Shown: positions 19,780 through 31,100 of the stretch, piece by piece
How the letters are laid out: every line of letters begins with the position of its first letter
How positions within the stretch are numbered: the stretch's first letter is position 1
Assembly: GCA_965240325.2 (NCBI GenBank)
Contig: OZ251238.1
Span: 1,178,001 to 1,242,000 of the forward strand
Length of the DNA stretch: 64,000 nt
Source of the DNA: Rebecca billardiae RCC1528
Taxonomy: Eukaryota; Haptophyta
Reading direction: 5' to 3'
Program-made: the position numbers and the translations under genes
The notes under the pieces: model-generated
What the model saw: only the letters and a program-made list of their open reading frames with translations
What the model was told of the DNA's origin: nothing
Databases searched by the model: none

Positions 19780-21156
19780 TCAGAGCAGCTGCATCACGGG
19801 CGGCAAGGTGCCCAAGCGCAATCGCTGCACCTCCGGCGCGTGCACCTGCGCCGCCCACTCCGCGTGGTGCTCCTCGATGTGCTCGGTCTCGAGCAGGTCG
19901 GCGAGCGCGGCCGACTCGAGAACGTCCGTCATCTCCAGGGCGTTCAGCCCGCCGCCCTCGCCCGCGACGTCCTCGGTGAGCTCGGGGTGGTAGTAGTGGT
20001 GCACGATCTTGCGCGGCGGCGGCTCGGCCCCGGCGTCGCCCGGCTTCACCGCGCCCGGCGGCACCTCGCCCTCGCCGCCCTCCTCGCCGCGCTTGCCCAA
20101 CGTCGGCGCTGTGACCAGCAGCGACGCGTTGACGATCACAATCGCGCCCGCGATCGACAGCTTGTGCGCCGGGGTCTTGAAGACGAGCACCTGGACGCAG
20201 AAGCTGAAGGCGATCTCGAGCGTGGCGAGCACGTTCACCGGGCCCGCCTCGATGCGCTGCAGCGCGATCGTCACCAGCGTCTGCGCCGCGAAGGAGATCA
20301 TCGCCGCGGCCCCGAGCGCCGCCCAGACGAGAGCGGGCACGGGCGGCGGAGCCAGCGGCTCGCGCGTGGCCGCGGCGACGAGCAGCGCGACGACGATCAT
20401 CGAGAAGCCGTACCAGCCGCTGGAGACGACGGCGGGCATGCGCGTCCCGATGTACCTCAGCAGCACGAACACGGTCGAGACCGCGAACGACGCGAGCAGC
20501 GCGGCCAGCAGCGCGAGCTTGCGCATGTACGCGCGCTGCGCGCCGAGGTCGCCTTCGCCCTCGTCCGACGAGCTCTCGGACTCGTCGTGCGCGATCAGGG
20601 CGACGCCGACGATGGCGCACATGGCCGATATGGCCTTTATCCGGCTCAGCTGCTCGCCGAGGAAGCACCACGCTGTGAGGCTCGTCCAGACGGGCGCCGT
20701 GAAGACTAGGGCGGTCGCTTCGCCGAGCGGCGCGTGCGAGTACGAGAAGAACATGAGCACGATCGCGCTGGCGCCGACGATCTCGCGGAGCACGACGATC
20801 GCGACGAAGCGCCACCCTTCCCACGCCTCCGTCCGGTAGCCGCAGAGCACGCGCCCGTGCCACTCACGGTGGCGCGCGACCATGGCTGACGCCGTCAGCA
20901 CGCGGCCGAGGCCGATCGTCGACGTGATGTGCGGCAGCGAGAGCGCGGAGGCGGAGGCGAAGTGCACGGTCGTGCTCTGGGTAGAGAAGAGGAGAGCCGA
21001 CAGGACGGCGTACAGCGCGCCGAGCGCGCGGTGCAGACGCTCGCCCATGGCGCGCCGGGGCGCGCTCTCCACCGACGACGGGGGGCGCGCTCGCTGAGCC
21101 GCGCTTCCCGCGCAGAAGACGAGCGGAGCCTGATCGATTAATACGGATCTCGCCAT
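19780..21156 (-). CDS. EamA-family drug/metabolite transporter (DMT superfamily, SLC35G-like)
   Basis: 458 residues from the ATG at 21156; a second ATG at 21048 would give 422 residues and starts directly before the first helix (MGERLHRALGALYAVLSALL), so either may be used. About ten hydrophobic helices fall into two EamA halves. The first ends in SHAPLGEATALVFTAPVWTS and FLGEQLSRIKAISAMCAIVG, the typical end-of-repeat signatures. The second has LQRIEAGPVNVLATLEIAFS. An acidic loop (DESESSSDEGEGD) separates the halves, and a roughly 90-residue hydrophilic tail contains HHYYHPEL. It probably exports or exchanges a small organic solute or nucleotide-sugar-like compound across a membrane; the substrate cannot be deduced. 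Single exon. Confidence 0.85.
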   Translation of the reverse strand: MARSVLIDQAPLVFCAGSAAQRARPPSSVESAPRRAMGERLHRALGALYAVLSALLFSTQSTTVHFASASALSLPHITSTIGLGRVLTASAMVARHREWHGRVLCGYRTEAWEGWRFVAIVVLREIVGASAIVLMFFSYSHAPLGEATALVFTAPVWTSLTAWCFLGEQLSRIKAISAMCAIVGVALIAHDESESSSDEGEGDLGAQRAYMRKLALLAALLASFAVSTVFVLLRYIGTRMPAVVSSGWYGFSMIVVALLVAAATREPLAPPPVPALVWAALGAAAMISFAAQTLVTIALQRIEAGPVNVLATLEIAFSFCVQVLVFKTPAHKLSIAGAIVIVNASLLVTAPTLGKRGEEGGEGEVPPGAVKPGDAGAEPPPRKIVHHYYHPELTEDVAGEGGGLNALEMTDVLESAALADLLETEHIEEHHAEWAAQVHAPEVQRLRLGTLPPVMQLL

Positions 21157-21862
21157 TTCGCGTCTACTATTTGTCCGTCGTGATTCGGCGCGTGGGCGGC
21201 GTGGCGCAACCGCTTCTGTTTTCCACCGAGTGATGAGCGGCTTTTTGGCGACTCGCGGCTCTTGACCTCGGCGAGCTGACCGAGGTGCACTGCATCGGCC
21301 CCTGCGAATCACTTCACAAGGGCGCCGCTCGAAGTCGAAGCCGGCGTACCGCCGTACCGAACGAGTAGACAGTACAGTAGTCCGTACGGCAACAGTACCG
21401 TACACCTGAGGGCCAGGCCTTCTGTCTGATAAGCTACCCCAGTCATGCCGCTTGATACTCACACCTTCCCCAACCGACAGTGGGGCTCTACATTCCCTAC
21501 TACATCCTCATCCTGTCGGCGCGCTGTCGCATCGGCGCCCAGTCGGCGAGTTCGGACGACGACGTTTTGTGGACGACGGTGGGGCGAGGACGACGGGCGC
21601 TGGCGCGCCGCGAGGCGGCCGCAGCCCTCATCCAGGCCTCGCAGGCGGACGGCTGAACGAATTTTTCCGGCGGCGCTACCATCGGCGACGGCTTCATGGG
21701 CGGTGACAGTTGGCGGGCGTCAATCTCGCCTGCCTGAGCTGTGTGCGTCTCTTATTCTTAGTATACTGTAGAGTACAGAGTCTACATCTGTATTACTGTA
21801 ACGGGCAGACAGGTCAAGCACTTAACACACCGCCGGGCGGGGCTTCGGAACTGCGGCCGACC
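21157..21862. other. intergenic region upstream of the EamA gene
   Basis: About 0.7 kb. It holds clusters of GTAC-containing short repeats (21345-21410: several CGTACC/GTACCG/CAGTAC copies; 21755-21800: AGTATAC, AGTACAG) and no convincing gene. The first few hundred bases should include the promoter of the - strand EamA gene. Confidence 0.45.
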
Positions 21863-22472
21863 TATGGAGCGCTCGTTGGAACTTGAGCCCGGTTTGGCGC
21901 CCACGCGGCGAGGGCGACGACGGGCGTACACGGGGCCCGCGACAGCGGGAAGCGCGCGGGGGCGGCCGAGAACGGCACGGTCTGCACGCCTCTGGCCAGC
22001 CGAGGACGCGCACGGCCCCTCCTCCTCGCACGCTGCTAACTTGATCCGGTGCCAAGCGGTGGTTTAGCTGCCGACCAGCTCAAGTTCCACGGCTGGCCAA
22101 GGTTCGGCTTGCGACCTCACCGCTGGTGCTTGCAAGAAGGTACACGAGTTGGTCGAACTCCCGCGCACCCGCTCTGCGCTCGTCGACGCCCTCTGAAGGT
22201 GACTCGGGGTGCATGCGGGGCAGTGGAGTGCAGTGGTTCGGCGTTGCCTCTCAGTCGTCCAGCGCGCATGCCATGTAGCGCGGATGTGGTGCGCGCATGG
22301 CCCGGTAATGCGGTCGCGGCATGTCTGTCTGGGCTGCCCAAGGCCTGCCGCACCGCGAAGCGAGCGCTCAGGAGCGTGTGCCGACCGTGCCAGCCCCGCC
22401 GGGATGGGGCACTTCGCTGGGAAATGCGGGGTCAAGTTCCACCCCGGCTCAAGTTCCAACGAGCGCTCCATA
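21863..22472. mobile_element. 610-bp MITE-like element with 27-bp perfect inverted repeats
   Basis: Positions 21863-21889 (starting TATGGAGCGCTCGTTGG) are the exact reverse complement of 22446-22472. The motif AAGTTCCA recurs inside, near 22082, 22434 and within the repeat. Imperfect similarity may extend outside the perfect part (TGCGGCxG on both sides), so the true ends could lie 15-25 bp further out. No gene is recognised inside; the symmetrical short frames starting MERSLELEPG on both strands are the repeat itself. Confidence 0.7.
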
Positions 22473-23352
22473 CTTCAGTCCACAGCCGCAATGCCCTACG
22501 CCTGATGAGATGCTCGTTTTCAACCGGTTGCAGGCCTGCCTGCTGTCACGCGCGTGCGTGCGGTCCGACCGGATCGGCCAGCACGCTGCAGCATGGCCGA
22601 CGGCGAAGCAGTGCCGGGCACTGTGTTGAGTACTCTCATGACCATCGAACATGCGCGAAAAGCCGAACAATGCCCTACTGGTAGGGGCGTGCGCGCGCCC
22701 ATCACGCGCGTCGCCGCCACGGTCGGCAGCCGATCAGGCGATCAGGCTAGAGGGCGGGGCCTCCCGCTTTGGTGAGTGGAAAGGGGATCAAGGCATCAAG
22801 CTACCCTCGGCGGTACCTCGTGCCAAGATTCTCTTGCTCGTCAACTTGTGAAGTGACCAGTGATCACAAATACTGGTATGATAAGGCGAAGCAGATGCAT
22901 ATTTTTTGATGGGATCCAACTTCTCTCATGCTACAGCGTTTCGTCGCCATATAACTTTCTCGTATCACGATACCTTCGCAATGGTCATTTTCGGCGGGAT
23001 CTGCTCTATTTCCGTCCTCGCTAGACGGCGCTTCATCATAGCTGTTTCCTAATTCGCTCAGCGCTATCATACGAGTTGGTTGGGAGATCTTCACGAGGTG
23101 AAGGCCGCGGGGTTCAGAGGCGGTGCCCCCTTTCACACGCCCTGCTGCGATTGGCTGGAGGACGACGAGACCGACGTCCAAAGGAAGGTTGGCCTCTTCC
23201 AGCCGCTCGCGACGAGGGGCCACCGTGGCCGTGAACAAGTGCACGAGCTGAAAGGCCGAGCAGCCAGCCCGTGGATTATTGCGAGGCTCATGCAAGAAGG
23301 GGCACGCGCGACACTGCGCCCGCGCATGCGGGCCGTTCCCGCCATCAACGTC
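22473..23352. other. intergenic region with a lower-GC patch, upstream of giant gene 1
   Basis: 880 bp. From 22830 to 23090 the GC content drops clearly (homopolymer TTTTTT, AT-rich words) compared with more than 70% around it. A stop-free - strand frame at 22864-23295 has ordinary amino-acid composition but lacks a clear ATG and overlaps the 5' end of giant gene 1, so it is not called a gene. The promoter of giant gene 1 should lie here. Confidence 0.45.
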
Positions 23353-25139
23353 ATGAGGCGTGGACGCCGTGGGAGCACGGGTTGCAGAGGCCTGCTCAGC
23401 CTCGTCGTCGCGCTCGCAAGCATCAGTCTGGCTGCCACGGCCACGCCAAACCCGCCGCCGCCGAGTCCAAGCCCGCCGCCGAGCCCGCCGCCTCCGCCGC
23501 CGAGCCCCAGCCCACCGCCGAGCCCGCCGCCTCCGCCGCCGAGCCCCAGCCCGCCGCCGAGTCCGACGCCGCCTCCCCCGAGCCCGAGCCCGCCACCGCC
23601 CAGCCCGAGCCCGCCACCAAGCCCAGCACCACCGTCGCCAGACCCGAGCCCGCCGCCCAGCCCGCAGCCTCCGCCGCCGAGCCCGAGTCCGCCGCCGTGG
23701 CCGCAGCCGCCCCCGCCCAGCCCGAGCCCGCCGCCCAGCCCGCAGCCTCCGCCGCCGAGCCCGAGTCCGCCGCCGTGGCCGCAGCCGCCCCCGCCCAGCC
23801 CGAGCCCGCCGCCCAGCCCGCAGCCTCCGCCGCCGAGCCCGAGTCCGCCGCCGTGGCCGCAGCCGCCCCCGCCCAGCCCGAGCCCGCCGCCCAGCCCGGA
23901 GCCCCCTTCACCGAGCCGACGCCCGCCACCGAGTCCGGCACCACCTTCGCCAGACCCGAGCCCGCTGCCCAGCCCGCTGCCTCCGCCGCCACGCCCGAGC
24001 CCGCCGCCGAGCCCTCCTCCGCCGCCGCCGAGTCCCAGTCCTCCGCCGCCACCACCACCCTCGCCGCCGCCGAGCATGTCGCCGCCGTTGCCACCGCCGA
24101 GCCCGCCGCCGCCATCGCCGCCGCCACCACCACCGCCGAGCCCGCCACCCTCGCCACCGCCCTCGCCGCCACCGCCGAGCCGTCCGCCGCCACCGCCACC
24201 GGCGCCGCCGCCCTCGCCGCCGCCCTCGCCGGCACCAACGCCGCCGAGCCCGCCGCCGAGCCCGCCGGCGACACCAAGCCCCAGCACGCCGCCGCACCCG
24301 CCGCCGCCTGCGCCGCCGTCGGCGCCGCCCGACCCGAGCCTGCCGCCACGCCCGGCCCCACCACCGGCTGTGCCGCCCTCCCAGCCGCCTCTGCTTCCTC
24401 CGAGCCCCAGCACGCCGCCGCACCCGCCACCGCCGCCGTCCGACCCGCCGTCTCCGCACCCGGGCTCGCCCCCGAGTCCGTCGCCGCCGCCGCCGAGCCC
24501 GAGCCCGCCATCTCGACCGCCACCTCGACCACCGCCGCCGCCGCCCCGCGCGCCGCTGCCCAGCCGGCCACCGCCGCCACCGCCATCAGCACCGCCGCCA
24601 AGTCCAAGCCTGCCGCCGTCGCTGCCGCCGAGCCCGAGCTCGCCACCGCCGCCGAGCCCTGCAGAGCCGCCGCGGCCGCCGCCACCGCCGCTCAGCTCGC
24701 CACCGCCGAGCCCAAGCCCGCCACCGTCACCCTCGCCGCCGCCGCCGAGCCCGAGCCCGCCTCCGCCCCCACCGCCGCCGCCTCCGAGCCCGAGCCCGCC
24801 GCCACCGCCAAGGCCGGCGGCGCCACCGCAGCCCACAACGCTGCCGCCAAGCCCGCCGCCGCCAAGCCCGAGCCCACCACCGCCGCCACCGCCGCCACCG
24901 CCACCACCGCCGAGCCCGAGCCCGCCGCCACCGCCCAGTCCAGCGCCGCCACCGCAGCCGACACCGCCGCCGCCGAGCCCGCCGCCGCCGAGCCCGAGCC
25001 CACCACCGCCGTCCCCGCCGCCGCCGCCGCCGCCGCCGAGCCCAACACCGCCGCCTGAACCGCTTCCGCCGCCTCCTAGCCCGCCACCGCCGAGCCCGAG
25101 CCCGACGCCGCCACCGCCTCGGAGCTCGAGCCTACCACC

Positions 25140-25170
<31 letters not shown>

Positions 25171-28100
25171 AGCCCGAGCCCGCTGCCACCGCCAAGTCCG
25201 GCGCCGCCACCGCCGCCGCCACCGCCGCCGCCAAGCCCGCCGCCGCCAAGCCCGAGCCCACCACCGCCGCCACCGCCGCCACTCCCACCACCGCCGAGCC
25301 CGAGCCCGCCGCCACCGCCAAGGCCGGCGGCGCCACCGCAGCCCACACCGCCTCCGCCGAGCCCGCCGCCGCCAAGCCCGAGCCCACCACCGCCGCCACC
25401 GCCGCCACCGCCACCACCGCCGAGCCCGAGCCCGCCGCCTTCGCCACCTCCGAGCCCGAGCCCGCCACCGCCACAGAGCCCGCAGCCGCCGCCACCGAGC
25501 AGGGTGCCACCGCCTCCGAGCCCGAGCCCGCCGCCTCCGCCAAGCCCAACACCGCCGCCCAGACCGCTGCCACCGCCTCCGAACCCGCCACCGCCGAGCC
25601 CGAGCCCGCCGCCACCGCCAAGTCCGGCGGCGCCACCGCAGCCCACACCGCCTCCGCCGAGCCCGCCGCCGCCAAGCCCGAGCCCGCCACCGCCGTCCCT
25701 GCCGCCGCCGCCGCCGCCGCCGACCCCAAGCCCTCCGCCTTCGCCTCCGCCGAGTCCCAGCCCGCCGCCTCCACCGAGCCCAACACCGCCGCCCGAACCG
25801 CTGCCACCGCCTCCTAGCCCGCCACCGCCAAGCCCGAGCCCTCCGCCCCCCCCACCGCCCCCACCGCCAAGCCCCAGCCCGCCGCCACCGCCAAGCCCGG
25901 CGCCGCCACCCCTGCCGACACCGCCGCCGCCGAGCCCACCACCACCCAGCCCGAGCCCTCCGCCGCATCCACCGCCACCACCGCCAAGCCCGAGCCCGCC
26001 ACCACCGCCCAGTCCGGCGCCGCCACCGCAGCCAACACCGCCGCCGCCAAGCCCGCCACCACCCAGCCCGAGCCCACCACCGCCACCACCGCCACCGCCG
26101 CCGCCGCCTCCGAGCCCGAGCCCGCCGCCACCACCCAGTCCGGCGCCGCCCAGCCCAAGCCAGCCGCCACCGCCACCTCCGAGCCCGAGCCCGCCGCCGC
26201 CGCCCAGCCCGGCGCCACCACCGCTTCCGACGCCGCCGCCGCCGAGCCCGCCACCGCCGAGCCCGAGCCCGCCACCGCCACAGAGCCCGCAGCCGCCGCC
26301 ACCGAGCAGGGTGCCACCGCCTCCGAGCCCGAGCCCGCCACCGCCACAGAGCCCTCAGCCGCCGCCACCGAGCAGGGTGCCACCGCCTCCGAGCCCGAGC
26401 CCTCCGCCGCCGCCCAGTCCGGCGCCGCCACCAATGCCGACGCCGCCACCGCCGAGCCCGCCACCGCCGAGCCCGAGCCCGCCGCCGCCACCACCTCCGA
26501 GCCCGAGCCCGCCACCGCCTCAGAGCCCGCAGCCGCCGCCACCGAGCAGGGTGCCACCGCCTCCGAGCCCGAGCCCGCCACCGCCACAGAGCCCGCAGCC
26601 GCCGCCACCGAGCAGGGTGCCACCGCCTCCGAGCCCGAGCCCGCCGCCACCGCCCAGTCCGGCGCCGCCACCAATGCCGACGCCGCCACCGCCGAGCCCG
26701 CCACCGCCGAGCCCGAGCCCGCCACCGCCACAGAGCCCGCAGCCGCCGCCACCGAGCAAGGTGCCACCGCCTCCGAGCCCGAGCCCGCCGCCACCGCCCA
26801 GTCCGGCGCCGCCACCAATGCCGACGCCGCCACCGCCGAGCCCGCCACCGCCGAGCCCGAGCCCGCCGCCGCCACCGCCTCCGAGCCCGAGCCCGCCACC
26901 GCCACAGAGCCCGCAGCCGCCGCCACCGAGCAGGGTGCCACCGCCTCCGAGCCCGAGCCCGCCACCGCCGCAGAGCCCGCAGCCGCCGCCACCGAGCAGG
27001 GTGCCACCGCCTCCGAGCCCGAGCCCGCCGCCACCGCCCAGTCCGGCGCCGCCACCAATGCCGACGCCGCCACCGCCGAGCCCGCCACCGCCGAGCCCGA
27101 GCCCGCCGCCGCCACCACCTCCGAGCCCGAGCCCGCCACCGCCACAGAGCCCGCAGCCGCCGCCACCGAGCAGGGTGCCACCGCCTCCGAGCCCGAGCCC
27201 GCCACCGCCGCAGAGCCCGCAGCCGCCGCCACCGAGCAGGGTGCCACCGCCTCCGAGCCCGAGCCCGCCACCGCCACAGAGCCCGCAGCCGCCGTCACCG
27301 AGCAGGGTGCCACCGCCTCCGAGCCCGAGCCCTCCACCGCCGCAGAGCCCGCAGCCGCCGCCACCGAGCAGGGTGCCACCGCCTCCGAGCCCGAGCCCGC
27401 CGCCGCCGCCCAGTCCGGCGCCGCCACCAATGCCGACGCCGCCACCGCCGAGCCCGCCACCGCCGAGCCCGAGCCCGCCGCCGCCACCACCTCCGAGCCC
27501 GAGCCCGCCACCGCCACAGAGCCCGCAGCCGCCGCCACCGAGCAGGGTGCCACCGCCTCCGAGCCCGAGCCCGCCACCGCCGCAGAGCCCGCAGCCGCCG
27601 CCACCGAGCAGGGTGCCACCGCCTCCGAGCCCGAGCCCGCCACCGCCACAGAGCCCGCAGCCGCCGCCACCGAGCAGGGTGCCACCGCCTCCGAGCCCGA
27701 GCCCGCCACCGCCACAGAGCCCGCAGCCGCCGCCACCGAGCAGGGTGCCACCGCCTCCGAGCCCGAGCCCGCCGCCTCCACCACCTCCGAGCCCGAGCCC
27801 GCCACCGCCACAGAGCCCGCAGCCGCCGCCACCGAGCAGGGTGCCACCGCCTCCGAGCCCGAGCCCTCCACCGCCACAGAGCCCGCAGCCGCCGCCACCG
27901 AGCAGGGTGCCACCGCCTCCGAGCCCGAGCCCGCCGCCTCCACCACCTCCGAGCCCGAGCCCGCCACCGCCACAGAGCCCGCAGCCGCCGCCACCGAGCA
28001 GGGTGCCACCGCCTCCGAGCCCGAGCCCGCCGCCGCCGCAGAGCCCGCAGCCGCCGCCACCGAGCAGGGTGCCACCGCCCCCGAGCCCGAGCCCGCCACC

Positions 28101-31100
28101 GCCACAGAGCCCTCAGCCGCCGCCACCGAGCAGGGTGCCACCGCCTCCGAGCCCGAGCCCTCCACCGCCGCAGAGCCCGCAGCCGCCGCCACCGAGCAGG
28201 GTGCCACCGCCTCCGAGCCCGAGCCCGCCGCCTCCACCACCTCCGAGCCCGAGCCCGCCACCGCCACAGAGCCCGCAGCCGCCGCCACCGCGCAGGGTGC
28301 CACCGCCTCCGAGCCCGAGCCCGCCACCGCCACAGAGCCCGCAGCCGCCGCCACCGAGCAGGGTGCCACCGCCCCCGAGCCCGAGCCCGCCACCGCCACA
28401 GAGCCCGCAGCCGCCGCCACCGAGCAGGGTGCCACCGCCTCCGAGCCCGAGCCCGCCGCCGCCGCCCAGTCCGGCGCCGCCACCAATGCCGACGCCGCCA
28501 CCGCCGAGCCCGCCACCGCCGAGCCCGAGCCCGCCGCCGCCACCACCTCCGAGCCCGAGCCCGCCACCGCCACAGAGCCCGCAGCCGCCGCCACCGAGCA
28601 GGGTGCCACCGCCTCCGAGCCCGAGCCCGCCACCGCCGCAGAGCCCGCAGCCGCCGCCACCGAGCAGGGTGCCACCGCCTCCGAGCCCGAGCCCGCCGCC
28701 TCCACCGCCCCCGAGCCCGAGCCCGCCACCGCCACAGAGCCCGCAGCCGCCGCCACCGAGCAGGGTGCCACCGCCTCCGAGCCCGAGCCCTCCACCGCCA
28801 CAGAGCCCGCAGCCGCCGCCACCGAGCAGGGTGCCACCGCCTCCGAGCCCGAGCCCGCCGCCTCCACCGCCCCCGAGCCCGAGCCCTCCACCGCCGCAGA
28901 GCCCGCAGCCGCCGCCACCGAGCAGGTTGCCACCGCCCCCGAGCCCGAGCCCGCCACCGCCACAGAGCCCGCAGCCGCCGCCACCGAGCAGGGTGCCACC
29001 GCCTCCGAGCCCGAGCCCGCCGCCGCCGCCCAGTCCGGCGCCGCCACCCATGCCGACGCCGCCACCGCCGAGCCCGCCACCGCCGAGCCCGAGCCCGCCG
29101 CCGCCACCACCTCCGAGCCCGAGCCCGCCACCGCCACAGAGCCCGCAGCCGCCGCCACCGAGCAGGGTGCCACCGCCTCCGAGCCCGAGCCCGCCACCGC
29201 CGCAGAGCCCGCAGCCGCCGCCACCGAGCAGGGTGCCACCGCCTCCGAGCCCGAGCCCGCCGCCTCCACCGCCTCCGAGCCCGAGCCCTCCACCGCCACA
29301 GAGCCCGCAGCCGCCGCCACCGAGCAGGGTGCCACCGCCTCCGAGCCCGAGCCCGCCGCCTCCACCGCCCCCGAGCCCGAGCCCTCCACCGCCGCAGAGC
29401 CCGCAGCCGCCGCCACCGAGCAGGGTGCCACCGCCTCCGAGCCCGAGCCCGCCACCGCCACAGAGCCCGCAGCCGCCGCCACCGAGCAGGGTGCCACCGC
29501 CTCCGAGCCCGAGCCCGCCGCCGCCGCCCAGTCCGGCGCCGCCACCAATGCCGACGCCGCCACCGCCGAGCCCGCCACCGCCGAGCCCGAGCCCGCCGCC
29601 GCCACCACCTCCGAGCCCGAGCCCGCCACCGCCACAGAGCCCGCAGCCGCCGCCACCGAGCAGGGTGCCACCGCCTCCGAGCCCGAGCCCGCCACCGCCA
29701 CAGAGCCCGCAGCCGCCGCCACCGAGCAGGGTGCCACCGCCTCCGAGCCCGAGCCCGCCGCCGCCGCCCAGTCCGGCGCCGCCACCAATGCCGACGCCGC
29801 CACCGCCGAGCCCGCCACCGCCGAGCCCGAGCCCGCCGCCGCCACCACCTCCGAGCCCGAGCCCGCCACCGCCACAGAGCCCGCAGCCGCCGCCACCGAG
29901 CAGGGTGCCACCGCCTCCGAGCCCGAGCCCGCCACCGCCGCAGAGCCCGCAGCCGCCGCCACCGAGCAGGGCGCCACCGCCTCCGAGCCCGAGCCCACCG
30001 CCGCTGCCCAGTCCGGCGCCGCCCAGCCCAAGCCAGCCGCCACCGCCGCCTCCGAGCCCGAGCCCGCCGCCGCCGCCCAGTCCGGCGCCGCCACCTCTGC
30101 CGACGCCGCCGCCACCGAGCCCGCCGCCTCCGAGCCCGAGCCCGCCGCCACCGCCCAGCCCGGCGCCGCCCAGCCCAAGCCAGCCGCCACCGCCGCCTCC
30201 GAGCCCGAGCCCGCCGCCACCGCCCAGTCCGGCGCCGCCACCTCTGCCGACGCCGCCGCCACCGAGCCCGCCGCCTCCGAGCCCGAGCCCGCCGCCACCG
30301 CCCAGTCCGGCGCCGCCCAGCCCAAGCCAGCCGCCACCGCCGCCTCCGAGCCCGAGCCCGCCGCCACCGCCGAGTCCGGCGCCGCCACCTCTGCCGACGC
30401 CGCCGCCACCGAGCCCGCCGCCTCCGAGCCCGAGCCCGCCGCCACCGCCCAGTCCGGCGCCGCCCAGCCCAAGCCAGCCGCCACCGCCGCCTCCGAGCCC
30501 GAGCCCGCCGCCGCCGCCCAGTCCGGCGCCGCCACCTCTGCCGACGCCGCCGCCACCGAGCCCGCCGCCTCCGAGCCCGAGCCCGCCGCCACCGCCCAGT
30601 CCGGCGCCGCCCAGCCCAAGCCAGCCGCCACCGCCGCCTCCGAGCCCGAGCCCGCCGCCGCCGCCCAGTCCGGCGCCGCCACCTCTGCCGACGCCGCCGC
30701 CACCGAGCCCGCCGCCTCCGAGCCCGAGCCCGCCGCCACCGCCCAGTCCGGCGCCGCCCAGCCCAAGCCAGCCGCCACCGCCGCCTCCGAGCCCGAGCCC
30801 GCCGCCGCCGCCCAGTCCGGCGCCGCCACCTCTGCCGACGCCGCCGCCACCGAGCCCGCCGCCTCCGAGCCCGAGCCCGCCGCCACCGCCCAGTCCGGCG
30901 CCGCCCAGCCCAAGCCAGCCGCCACCGCCGCCTCCGAGCCCGAGCCCGCCGCCGCCGCCCAGTCCGGTGCCGCCCAGCCCAAGCCAACCGCCACCGCCGC
31001 CTCCGAGCCCGAGCCCGCCGCCACCGCCCAGTCCGGCGCCGCCCAGCCCAAGCCAACCGCCGCCGCCGCCTCCAAGCCCGAGCCCACTGCCACCGCCCAG

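Noticed and set aside
22864-23295. 143-codon - strand frame with normal amino-acid composition at the 5' edge of giant gene 1
   Set aside because: It begins at a TTG, lacks a clear ATG or known domain, and overlaps the proposed start region of giant gene 1 on the other strand.
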